In this document: piece after piece, positions 7,052 to 14,222 of the stretch
How positions within the stretch are numbered: the first letter of the stretch is position 1
Layout of the letters: every line of letters starts with the position of its first letter
DNA from: UBA1172 sp049889655
GTDB taxonomy: Bacteria; Pseudomonadota; Alphaproteobacteria; Puniceispirillales; UBA1172
Direction of reading: 5' to 3'
Assembly (NCBI GenBank): GCA_049889655.1
Contig: JBMHCY010000093.1
Location: 1-14,556, forward strand
Length of the DNA stretch: 14,556 nt
Program-made: the position numbers and the translations under genes
Notes under the pieces: generated by a model
The model's input: the letters and a program-made list of their open reading frames with translations, nothing else
Told to the model about the DNA's origin: nothing
Database searches by the model: none

Positions 7052-8401
7052 TTCGTGGCGGGCCTTGAATTCACGCCAGCGCAGAAAGAGATTCGCCCCG
7101 ATCGATGCCAGCGGTTCCGGCGGCAGTTTCTGCGGGGCATCATAGCTCAGCATATCATCGACAATTTCTGAATTCGCCCGCGTTGCCAGATCGACAGCAC
7201 CGATCCCGGCCAGCGTGCCCTTGGCGGTGCCCAGCCCGTTCTGGCAGCAGGCGGAGATGATACCGTCTTCCACCTCGCCAAACGCCGGGACAGAATTACG
7301 CGACAGGCACAGCCGCCCAGCCCAGCGATAGGCCATCCTGACCTCACCGATACTGGCAAAACGCCGCCGGAAACTCTCATCCTGATCGCGGCCGAAGCGG
7401 GCCACCCTTTCTTCCGGGACTTCCATAGACGCATCATAGGTCCAACGGTTGCGGACAGTGATCCGGTCACCGCCGATGCCGCTGATACGCCGCAGGGAAG
7501 AACCCATCGGGTCCGACGGGGTGACCCCCCAGCGGCGTTCGCCACCAAGCCGTTTGATCTGGTCATCGGTCAGCGGTTCGGTCATCGAGGCATAGGTGAA
7601 GACATGCATCAGCCGGCCCTTGAAGAAACCGAAAGACTGGGCGTGGCCGTTCACCGCCAGGATGATCTTTGGCGCGGTGACACTGCCGTTGGGGGTAACC
7701 ACCCGCCAGTCGCTCCCCTGCCGGGTATAGGAAAGCACCGGGCTGTTTTCATGGAGGCTGATCTGCGGGGCGTGCTGGCGATGGATGCCCGCGGCGAGGC
7801 GGGTGATATACAGCGCAGGCTGGAGCAGCACCGCACCCGGCAGAAACATTCCGCTCGAATAGAAGGTCGTCCCGGTGATCCGTTCCATATCATCGGCGGA
7901 CAGCATCTCATAAGGTTCATCAAGATTCTTGAGATGCGCCTTGTAACTGCGGTTGTGATATTCCCCGGCATCACCAGTGGCACCGTTGATCCGGCCGGTC
8001 GGGGCAACCGCCTCTTCGGGCATATCGTATTCTTCGGCGGCTGCACGGGCAAAACTGATCGCATGGCGGTTAAGCATGATCTGCTTGCGGTCGACCTCGA
8101 GACTGGAGGCATAGGTCTCATTGCCGAGATCGTGGGGAAGGTCGATCATGAAACCGGAATTGCGCCCGGCAGGACCCGCCCCGAACAGCGAGGCTTCAAG
8201 CAGGATCACCTTGTCGCCGCCCCGCAACTGGCCAAGCCGGCGGGCTGCCGAAAGCCCTGCATAGCCGCCGCCGATGACAAGCCAGTCAGCGGTATGGTCA
8301 CCCTCCAACCGGGGATAGCCGGGCAATTCGCCAAGGATTTCACGCCAGGCGGCAGGCCCCGGGTCTTTCGGGGTTCGGGTGATACCGCGCTGTTCGCCCA
8401 T
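7046..8401 (-). CDS. DAO-type FAD-dependent oxidoreductase (PuuB-like)
   Basis: This 451-residue flavoprotein carries an N-terminal dinucleotide-binding motif GGGYAG at 44-49 with a Rossmann acidic residue (Glu69), then GPAGRNSGFM at 76-85, the FAD-contacting stretch typical of the DAO/PuuB/glycine-oxidase group. The C-terminal CQNGLGTAKGTLAG segment fits the family's second FAD-binding region. Such enzymes oxidise a C-N bond of an amine or amino acid, passing electrons to oxygen or the quinone pool. It resembles gamma-glutamylputrescine oxidase (PuuB) in layout, but no glutamylputrescine synthetase is present. Its ATG shares one base with the stop of the preceding aldehyde dehydrogenase gene (TGATG), so the two are likely translationally coupled in one operon. 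The 3' end overlaps the glycosyltransferase gene by 6 bp. The substrate is not determined. Confidence 0.9.
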   Translation of the reverse strand: MGEQRGITRTPKDPGPAAWREILGELPGYPRLEGDHTADWLVIGGGYAGLSAARRLGQLRGGDKVILLEASLFGAGPAGRNSGFMIDLPHDLGNETYASSLEVDRKQIMLNRHAISFARAAAEEYDMPEEAVAPTGRINGATGDAGEYHNRSYKAHLKNLDEPYEMLSADDMERITGTTFYSSGMFLPGAVLLQPALYITRLAAGIHRQHAPQISLHENSPVLSYTRQGSDWRVVTPNGSVTAPKIILAVNGHAQSFGFFKGRLMHVFTYASMTEPLTDDQIKRLGGERRWGVTPSDPMGSSLRRISGIGGDRITVRNRWTYDASMEVPEERVARFGRDQDESFRRRFASIGEVRMAYRWAGRLCLSRNSVPAFGEVEDGIISACCQNGLGTAKGTLAGIGAVDLATRANSEIVDDMLSYDAPQKLPPEPLASIGANLFLRWREFKARHEL

Positions 8402-9912
8402 CAGGTGATGTCCTCGGGGGCCTTGTCTTCAAGATCGATCCAGATGGTTTTGATTTCGGTGAACTGGTCATGGGCGGCGAGGCTGTTGTCGCGGCCGCCG
8501 AAACCCGATTGCCGGTAGCCCCCAAACGGTGTTGTGATATCACCTTCGCCATAGCAGTTGATGGTTACGGTTCCGGCCTTCAGATCGCGGGCGGTTCTGA
8601 GCGCCGGGGCCAGCGATTTCGAGAACACTGATGCCGCCAGCCCGTAGGATGTATCATTGGCAAGGGCAAGCGCCTCATCGGCCGAAGCAACCTGGATCAC
8701 CGCCAGAACAGGGCCGAAAACCTCATCCCGGGCCAGCGCTGAGGATGGGTCAACCTTGTCAAAAATGGTCGGGCTGATCCCCTTGCCGTCGGGGCTGTCG
8801 CCGCCGATCACCGGCTTTCCCATCTGCTTTTTGGCAGTCTCAATGGCACTGCTGACCTTGCTGAAATGATCCTGGTCAATGAGCACCCCGAGGCGGTTGG
8901 CCGGGTCGAGCGGGTTGCCCTGCCGCCATTCACGGGTATGGGCGAGCAGTTTTTCCATCAGCACCTCATGGACGCCTTCATGGACAATCAGCCGCGAGAT
9001 GGCCGAGCAGTTCTGCCCCATGTTCCAGAAAGCCCCGTTGGCGATATGGGCGGCCACCTGATCGAGGTGTTCGGCATCATCCATGACAATCGCAGGGTTC
9101 TTGCCGCCGCATTCCAGAACGACTTTCTTGAGATTCGATTCCGCAGCGTAGTGGAGGAACCGGCGGCCGGTTTCCGTCGATCCGGTGAAACTCACCATAT
9201 CGATATCGGGATGGCGGCCGATCGGCTCACCTGTCGTCGGCCCGTCACCGGGGAGGACCTGAAGAATGCCATCGGGCAGTCCGGCTTCGCTGGCCAGCTG
9301 GGCGATCCTGAGGGCAGTCAGGCTTGTCTGTTCCGCCGGTTTGATGATGACGGCATTCCCCGCCGCCAGAGCCGGGCCGATCTTCCAGGCCAGCATCAGC
9401 ATCGGGAAATTCCACGGCAGGATGCAGCCAACAACACCGATCGGCTCGCGGCTGATCATGGCAATCGCACCATCCCCCACGGGGGCGGTATCATCGTAGA
9501 TCTTGTCGATAGCCTCGGCGTGCCATTTGATCGTGTTGATCGTCTCCGGCAGATCGATGGTGGCACAATCCTGAACGGGCTTGCCGCTCTCAATCGATTC
9601 CATGACAGCCAGTTCATGCCGGTTGCGAGTCAGCAGTTTGCAGAGCCGGATCAGCACATCCTTGCGTTCCGCCGGATGACGTTTCGACCAGTGCCCGGCA
9701 TCGAAGGCCTCCCGGGCCTTGGCCACGGCATGATCAACATCCTTCTCGGCGGCCATGGCCAGTTCGACCAGCACGTCACCGGTGGCCGGATTGATCGTCT
9801 GCATCTGAGGGCCGGATGATTGGCGGAAACCGCCATCGACAAAGGCCGCGGCCGGCAGCGAAAGGGAGGCGGCCAGCGACTGGTAATCTTCAAGACTGAG
9901 CAAATCGGACAT
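8401..9912 (-). CDS. Aldehyde dehydrogenase, PuuC-like
   Basis: The 503-residue product has complete NAD(P)-dependent aldehyde dehydrogenase chemistry: PWNFP at 166-170 (Asn168, oxyanion), KPAEQT at 191-196, FTGSTETG at 242-249, LECGGK at 266-271 (Glu267, general base) and GQNCSA at 299-304 (Cys302, nucleophile). The C-terminal half, with GDITTPFGGYRQSG and a TEIKTIWI ending, is close in pattern to PuuC (gamma-glutamyl-gamma-aminobutyraldehyde dehydrogenase), so an aminoaldehyde or semialdehyde substrate is likely. It sits between a DHDPS-like lyase (2-bp gap) and a PuuB-like FAD enzyme (1-base overlap). An amine oxidase followed by an aldehyde dehydrogenase is a logical pair. An alternative is alpha-ketoglutarate semialdehyde dehydrogenase acting after the DHDPS-type enzyme. 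Confidence 0.93.
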   Translation of the reverse strand: MSDLLSLEDYQSLAASLSLPAAAFVDGGFRQSSGPQMQTINPATGDVLVELAMAAEKDVDHAVAKAREAFDAGHWSKRHPAERKDVLIRLCKLLTRNRHELAVMESIESGKPVQDCATIDLPETINTIKWHAEAIDKIYDDTAPVGDGAIAMISREPIGVVGCILPWNFPMLMLAWKIGPALAAGNAVIIKPAEQTSLTALRIAQLASEAGLPDGILQVLPGDGPTTGEPIGRHPDIDMVSFTGSTETGRRFLHYAAESNLKKVVLECGGKNPAIVMDDAEHLDQVAAHIANGAFWNMGQNCSAISRLIVHEGVHEVLMEKLLAHTREWRQGNPLDPANRLGVLIDQDHFSKVSSAIETAKKQMGKPVIGGDSPDGKGISPTIFDKVDPSSALARDEVFGPVLAVIQVASADEALALANDTSYGLAASVFSKSLAPALRTARDLKAGTVTINCYGEGDITTPFGGYRQSGFGGRDNSLAAHDQFTEIKTIWIDLEDKAPEDIT

Positions 9913-9914
9913 GA

Positions 9915-10820
9915 TCAGAGACCCCTTTCAATGGTGTCGATCGTGGTGTTCATGGTGGTGATGACCTGTTCGAGCGCGCGTTTTTCATCCTTGTTGAGGG
10001 GTTTCAGCGGCAGCCGCGGTATCCCTGCGGTTTGGCCTGAAAGGGTCACCCCGTGCTTGATGGACTGGATAAACTTGCCGCCCTGTTCGAGCTCCTGCAT
10101 CAGCGGCAGCATGGCTGTCATGATCCGGCGGCCTTTGTTGAAATCCCCGTCAACGACACACGCCTGCCACAGCGCAATATGGGCGCGGGCGGCAAAATTG
10201 CTGGCTGCACAGACCCAGCTGCGCGCCCCCCAGGCAAAGAATTCCAGCGCCTGATCATCCATCCCGCAGGACAGGGCGATATGCGGATACCGCCGGGCGA
10301 GCAGATGAACACGGTTGATATCACCGGAGCTTTCCTTGATCGCTTTGAAATTCGGTGACTGGCCAACTCGGTCGAGGAAATCCTCATCCATTTCCGCCGC
10401 CATCCGCCCGGGATAGTTATAGAGCATCACCGGCAACCCGGCCGCCCGTTCAACCTTGATCGCGTGCAGCGCATTTTCCCGCCCCGTCGGCACGGAATAT
10501 GGCGGGGTGGCGATCAGGATCGCATCAACACCGGCATCGCGGGCCTGTTCTGCAAGATAGACGGCATCTTCTGTCCGCATGGCCCCGGTTCCGCCGATGA
10601 CCGGCAGGCGGCCGCCGACAACCTCACAGCCGCGGCGCAGCAGCTGCACCCGTTCTTCAAGGGTCTGGGCATAATATTCCCCGGTTGTGCCTGCGATGAT
10701 GATCCCGTGCACCCCGTCGGCGATCAGTTTTTCCAGCATGGCGTCGAATGACGGCTCATCAATGCTGTAATCATCGTGATAGGGGGTGATGACAGGCGTG
10801 TAGATGCCGTAGAAATCCAT
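9915..10820 (-). CDS. DHDPS/N-acetylneuraminate-lyase family protein
   Basis: From the ATG at 10820-10818 the product is 301 residues, the normal length of a class I aldolase-like DHDPS/NAL barrel. It contains AGTTGE (43-48), the carboxylate-binding motif, Tyr134 in VMLYNYPG (proton relay) and Lys162 in KAIKES (Schiff-base lysine). Known activities include dihydrodipicolinate synthase, 2-keto-3-deoxy-sugar-acid dehydratase, sialic-acid lyase and pyrroline-4-hydroxy-2-carboxylate deaminase. Its first place in an operon with an aldehyde dehydrogenase and an FAD amine oxidase argues for a catabolic role rather than lysine biosynthesis. A longer frame upstream, adding 27 arginine-rich residues, overlaps the neighbour's promoter and is rejected. 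The ribosome site is modest (AGAAG), with a GGAGG further upstream. Exact substrate unknown. Confidence 0.9.
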   Translation of the reverse strand: MDFYGIYTPVITPYHDDYSIDEPSFDAMLEKLIADGVHGIIIAGTTGEYYAQTLEERVQLLRRGCEVVGGRLPVIGGTGAMRTEDAVYLAEQARDAGVDAILIATPPYSVPTGRENALHAIKVERAAGLPVMLYNYPGRMAAEMDEDFLDRVGQSPNFKAIKESSGDINRVHLLARRYPHIALSCGMDDQALEFFAWGARSWVCAASNFAARAHIALWQACVVDGDFNKGRRIMTAMLPLMQELEQGGKFIQSIKHGVTLSGQTAGIPRLPLKPLNKDEKRALEQVITTMNTTIDTIERGL

Positions 10821-10851
10821 AATCCCAATTCTTCTGCCGCTTTTTTCCTCC

Positions 10852-10865
10852 CCCCGGCGCCGGGG
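10852..10865. repeat. 14-bp perfect GC palindrome
   Basis: The sequence CCCCGGC followed by GCCGGGG is a perfect inverted repeat with no spacer. It lies 32 bp upstream of the DHDPS-like start on the minus strand and 22 bp before the candidate promoter of the MttB-like gene on the plus strand. It could be an operator or an RNA hairpin in the minus-strand leader. A GC-rich genome can form such a site by chance. Confidence 0.5.
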
Positions 10866-10886
10866 TCTGACGGCAAACCTCTGTTG

Positions 10887-10915
10887 TTGACGCATCGGCA
10901 AGGTTGCACCATATT
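10887..10915 (+). promoter_or_regulatory. Candidate sigma-70 promoter for the MttB-like gene
   Basis: TTGACG at 10887-10892 (five of six consensus bases) is followed after exactly 17 bp by CATATT at 10910-10915 (four of six). This would start transcription near 10922, leaving a leader of roughly 28 bases before the ATG at 10950. An alternative -10, TACAAT at 10925-10930, matches better but has no good -35 at standard spacing. This is a pattern match only. Confidence 0.4.
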
Positions 10916-10935
10916 TTCGTGACGTACAATCTGAT

Positions 10936-10945
10936 TCTCGCGAGA
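10936..10945. repeat. 10-bp perfect palindrome next to the MttB-like start
   Basis: TCTCGCGAGA ends four bases before the ATG at 10950. It overlaps the spot where a ribosome site would be expected; no good Shine-Dalgarno is visible there. It lies downstream of both candidate -10 elements, where a repressor or an mRNA structure could act. Function is inferred from position only. Confidence 0.35.
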
Positions 10946-10949
10946 TGTC

Positions 10950-12503
10950 ATGCCACAGGATACAGCTCCTCAGGGGCGCCGCGGCGGCCGGGAAACCCGC
11001 CGTGCCTCAAGAACGCAACCGAAGCAGGATATGCTGCCGGGGCTGACCAACCGGCTCCCCCTGACCGAACCGCTTTCGCAGGAAGAGATCGAGCGGATCG
11101 ATACCGCCTCGATGGATATTCTCGAAGATGTCGGTGTTGTCTTCCGCGATGATATTGCCCTTGAAGACTGGAAAAAGGCCGGGGCCGATGTCCGGGGTGA
11201 GGTTGTCCATCTTGACCGGGACCATGTCCGCGAGCTGATCAGCACGATCCCCGGGACGATCACACTCCATGCCCGCAACCCGCAGAACACGGTTGAACTG
11301 GGTGGACGGCAATCGATCTTCGTGCCGATGACAGGGGCACCCTATCTGCGTGATCTCGATGATAACCGGCGTGCCCCGACCCTTGCCGATCTGGCCGATT
11401 TTCACAAACTTTCACAGATGCTGCCGGCGATCCATTCCTCGGCGCATCACATTGTCGAGCCGATGGATCATCCGGTTTCACACCGTCATCTGCAGATTAC
11501 GATGTCGTCGATCCTGCATTCCGACAAGACCTTCATGGGCATGACCACCTCGGGCAAGAATGCCGAGGATGTGCTGGATATGTGTGCCATTCTTTTCGGT
11601 GAAGACTACCTCAAGACGCATCCGGTTGTGGTTGGGAACTGCAACGGCAATTCGCCGCTTGTCTGGGATGAAACCATGCTCAGTGCGATGCGGGCCTTCA
11701 ACCGCCGCAACCAGCCGGTGCTCTGCTCACCCTTTGTGCTGGGCGGGGCCAACACCCCGGCCTCGACAGTGCCCTCGGTGGTCCAGCTGAACGCCGAAGC
11801 TCTGTCTGCCCTTGCCTATACCCAGGTGGTGAACAAGGGCTGCCCGGCCATTTACGGCCACTATCTTTCGACGGTCTCCATGCAGTCCGGGGCGCCCATG
11901 GCAGGCACCCCGGAGATCAGCCTGATGAATTTCATGATCGGCCAGATGGCCCGCCATTACGGGATTCCGTGGCGTACCTCCAACACCCTCGGCGGGGCCA
12001 AGACACTGGATGCCCAGGCCGGATATGAAAGTGCCACCACGCTTATGGCGGTGCTGCTTTCCGGGGCAAACTACATCTGGCATTCGGCGGGCTGGAACGA
12101 AGCCGGGATGCACTGTTCAATGGCCAAGTTCGTCATGGATGCCGAACAATGTGCCATGGGCTACCGCATGGCCGAAGGCCTGAAATGGGATGATTTTGAT
12201 GAAGCCCTGGCTGCGGTCAGGGATATCGGCCCCGGCGGCCACTACCTCGGTCACGCCCATACCCAGGAAAATTTCCAGAAAGCGTTTTTCATGCCGAAAC
12301 TGTTCGACAACAATTCCTACGAACAATGGGTGGCGGAAGGATCAAAGGATGCCCCGACCCGGGCGCTCGATCAGGCGCGCAAACTGCTGGCTGATTATGA
12401 AGCCCCGCCGCTTGACCCCGGCATTCATGAAGAACTGAACGCCTATATCGCCCGCCGTGAGAAGGAAATTCCGGCGATGGATGCGCTCAATCAGGATGCC
12501 TGA
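10950..12503 (+). CDS. MttB-like (COG5598) trimethylamine-methyltransferase-family protein, no pyrrolysine
   Basis: The 517-residue product is a full-length member of the MttB superfamily. After an arginine-rich start (residues 10-22) come PLSQEEIERI and DILEDVGVVF (57-66), the family's usual opening. The barrel core includes PVLCSPFVLGGA (256-267) and the conserved YG...STVSMQSGAPMAGTPE region (302-322). The frame contains no in-frame amber codon, so this is a non-pyrrolysine homologue, the group that includes the glycine-betaine methyltransferase MtgB and relatives acting on other quaternary amines. Such enzymes transfer a methyl group to a cobalamin-binding partner; no MttC-like corrinoid protein is in the window. 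It is divergent from the DHDPS-led operon and convergent with HyuB. No clear ribosome site precedes the ATG, but the N-terminal length fits the family. Substrate unknown; a betaine is the likeliest guess. Confidence 0.92.
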   Translation: MPQDTAPQGRRGGRETRRASRTQPKQDMLPGLTNRLPLTEPLSQEEIERIDTASMDILEDVGVVFRDDIALEDWKKAGADVRGEVVHLDRDHVRELISTIPGTITLHARNPQNTVELGGRQSIFVPMTGAPYLRDLDDNRRAPTLADLADFHKLSQMLPAIHSSAHHIVEPMDHPVSHRHLQITMSSILHSDKTFMGMTTSGKNAEDVLDMCAILFGEDYLKTHPVVVGNCNGNSPLVWDETMLSAMRAFNRRNQPVLCSPFVLGGANTPASTVPSVVQLNAEALSALAYTQVVNKGCPAIYGHYLSTVSMQSGAPMAGTPEISLMNFMIGQMARHYGIPWRTSNTLGGAKTLDAQAGYESATTLMAVLLSGANYIWHSAGWNEAGMHCSMAKFVMDAEQCAMGYRMAEGLKWDDFDEALAAVRDIGPGGHYLGHAHTQENFQKAFFMPKLFDNNSYEQWVAEGSKDAPTRALDQARKLLADYEAPPLDPGIHEELNAYIARREKEIPAMDALNQDA

Positions 12504-12515
12504 GCCTCGGCGTTT

Positions 12516-14222
12516 CTAGAAGAGCTCTCCCTGCTCGGCGCGCTCAAGAACAGCGGTGATCTCGGCCTCATCCATGCCGTAGTGATCACGGGCGTCATCG
12601 GCGGTGATATAGCCGAGGGCAAGATCGCGGATCACGGCCTCCTTCGGGCGGTCCTGTGGGTCACCGTAACCACCGCCGCCCGGGAAAGCCATCGCGACGA
12701 CCTGGCCAGGGGCGACGAACTGTTTGCCCTTGCCCCTGAGCCGTGTGCCGTCACTGCGCTCGAGGCGGGTTGCACCGCCATCATGGCCGCCGCGCCGTCC
12801 CCTTGCCGGATGATCAACCCGATCGAACATGGCCGAAAAGTCGAACTCGTGACCGTCATGGGCCCCGACATCCATATACTGCCCGAGGCCGCCGCGGTAT
12901 TTGCCGGCACCCCCCGATGACGGCCGCAATTCCTTGCGCCAGATGATCACCGGACCGACTTGTTCGGTGGCTTCCACAGGCATGGTCATGACTCCGGAAG
13001 GGAAGGCGGTGGCGTTCATGCCGTCAAGTCCCGGGCGGGCGCCGGAGCCGCCTGAATTGAAGGTCAGCACCTCAGCCCGGCGGGCATCATCAGGGGCCGG
13101 GGCATCGCGCCGTGGCCGCAACGAAACCTGAAAATTGCACAGGCATCCCGCCCCTTCGGCCGGTACCAGATCGGGCAGCAGTTTATCGAGGGCGTCATAG
13201 ACTGTATCGGGGATCATGTGACCAATGACATGACGCAGGGCAACCGGTGCCGGGAAGACAGCATTGACGATCGTATCTTCCGGGGCGGTGATCTCGAACG
13301 GCGCAAGCGAGGCCGCGTTATTCGGGATTTCCGGGGCAATCGCACATTTCAGTGCATAGCAGGCATAGGCCTTGGTGTAGACGAGCGGCACGTTGATCCC
13401 TTTGCGGTCAATGCCGCTGGTCCCCGCCCAGTCACTGATAATGCGGTCCTCTTCAATCCGCAGCCTGACACGCAGATCAATCGGGGTGTCATAGCCGTCA
13501 ATCCGCATATGGCCATCGGCCTCGCCCCGGGGCAGGGCGTTGATCCTCTCGAGCGTCGCGGCCCGGGAATTATCGAGAATAAAGGCAGATATGCCGCCCA
13601 GATCATCCATCCCGAACTCTTCGACCATGGCGATCAGGCGGCGATGGCCAATGCCGTTGCAGGTGGCGAGCGCGGTGATATCGCCGAGCAGCTGATCAGG
13701 TTCACGCACATTGCTGCGGATGATCATCAACAGTGTCTCATCAAGGCTGCCGCGTTCGGCGTATTTCATGATCGGGATGGCGAGCCCTTCTTCATGAATA
13801 TCGTTGGCATCGGCGCCGAACCCGCGGCCGCCGATATCAGTGATATGGGCGGTGCAGGCAAAGAAACCGATCAGCCGCCCCTGATGAAAAGACGGTGTAA
13901 CAATGGTGATATCATGCTTGTGGCCGGTGCCTTCCCAGGGGTCATTGGTGATGTAGATATCGCCATCGAACATATTCTGGCGGCCGATGCGGCGGATGAA
14001 ATGCCCCACTGCATCCGCCATGGCGTTGACATGGCCGGGGGTGCCGGTGACAGCCTGGGCCAGCATCTCACCCTGATCGTTATAAACCCCGGCAGAGAGG
14101 TCTCCGGCTTCCCGCACTGAGGTGGAAAACGCTGTCCGGACAAGCGCCTGCGCCTGTTCCTCGACAATCGAGATCAGGCGGTTCCACATGACCTGATAGG
14201 CTACGCGTCCCGGATCAGTCAT
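12516..14222 (-). CDS. Hydantoinase B/oxoprolinase family subunit (HyuB-like)
   Basis: From the ATG at 14222 the product is 568 residues, the normal length of a HyuB subunit. The N-terminus has VREAGDLSAGVY, GEMLAQAVTGTPGH and NDPWEGTGHKHD, the conserved blocks of the family, and the C-terminus has the diagnostic GGGGYGDP at about 515-522. With HyuA it forms ATP-dependent amide-ring-opening enzymes (N-methylhydantoinase, 5-oxoprolinase) or related carboxylases such as acetophenone carboxylase. The start at 14222 is chosen because GGAGG lies five bases upstream; an ATG at 14234 would lack it. The start overlaps the HyuA stop by 8 bp, a sign of coupled translation. It converges on the MttB-like gene with a 12-bp gap. 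The exact ring or substrate is not decided by sequence. Confidence 0.93.
   Translation of the reverse strand: MTDPGRVAYQVMWNRLISIVEEQAQALVRTAFSTSVREAGDLSAGVYNDQGEMLAQAVTGTPGHVNAMADAVGHFIRRIGRQNMFDGDIYITNDPWEGTGHKHDITIVTPSFHQGRLIGFFACTAHITDIGGRGFGADANDIHEEGLAIPIMKYAERGSLDETLLMIIRSNVREPDQLLGDITALATCNGIGHRRLIAMVEEFGMDDLGGISAFILDNSRAATLERINALPRGEADGHMRIDGYDTPIDLRVRLRIEEDRIISDWAGTSGIDRKGINVPLVYTKAYACYALKCAIAPEIPNNAASLAPFEITAPEDTIVNAVFPAPVALRHVIGHMIPDTVYDALDKLLPDLVPAEGAGCLCNFQVSLRPRRDAPAPDDARRAEVLTFNSGGSGARPGLDGMNATAFPSGVMTMPVEATEQVGPVIIWRKELRPSSGGAGKYRGGLGQYMDVGAHDGHEFDFSAMFDRVDHPARGRRGGHDGGATRLERSDGTRLRGKGKQFVAPGQVVAMAFPGGGGYGDPQDRPKEAVIRDLALGYITADDARDHYGMDEAEITAVLERAEQGELF

Larger units (their letters stand above)
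10821..10949. promoter_or_regulatory. Divergent control region, DHDPS operon / MttB-like gene
   Basis: These 129 bases drive two divergent units. They contain two perfect palindromes, a 14-bp CCCCGGC/GCCGGGG element (10852-10865) and a 10-bp TCTCG/CGAGA element (10936-10945), and a candidate promoter for the plus-strand gene (10887-10915). The GGAGG and A-rich stretch next to the first palindrome, read on the minus strand, lie in the leader of the DHDPS gene. The layout suggests shared control by one regulator, but no regulator gene is inside the window. Confidence 0.45.

Noticed and set aside
10821..10901. Longer start of the DHDPS-like protein with 27 extra residues
   Set aside because: The added part is arginine-rich, outside the family's normal length, and overlaps the candidate promoter and palindrome of the divergent region.
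10950..12503. Pyrrolysine-containing MttB
   Set aside because: No in-frame TAG codon interrupts the gene; it is a non-pyrrolysine homologue.
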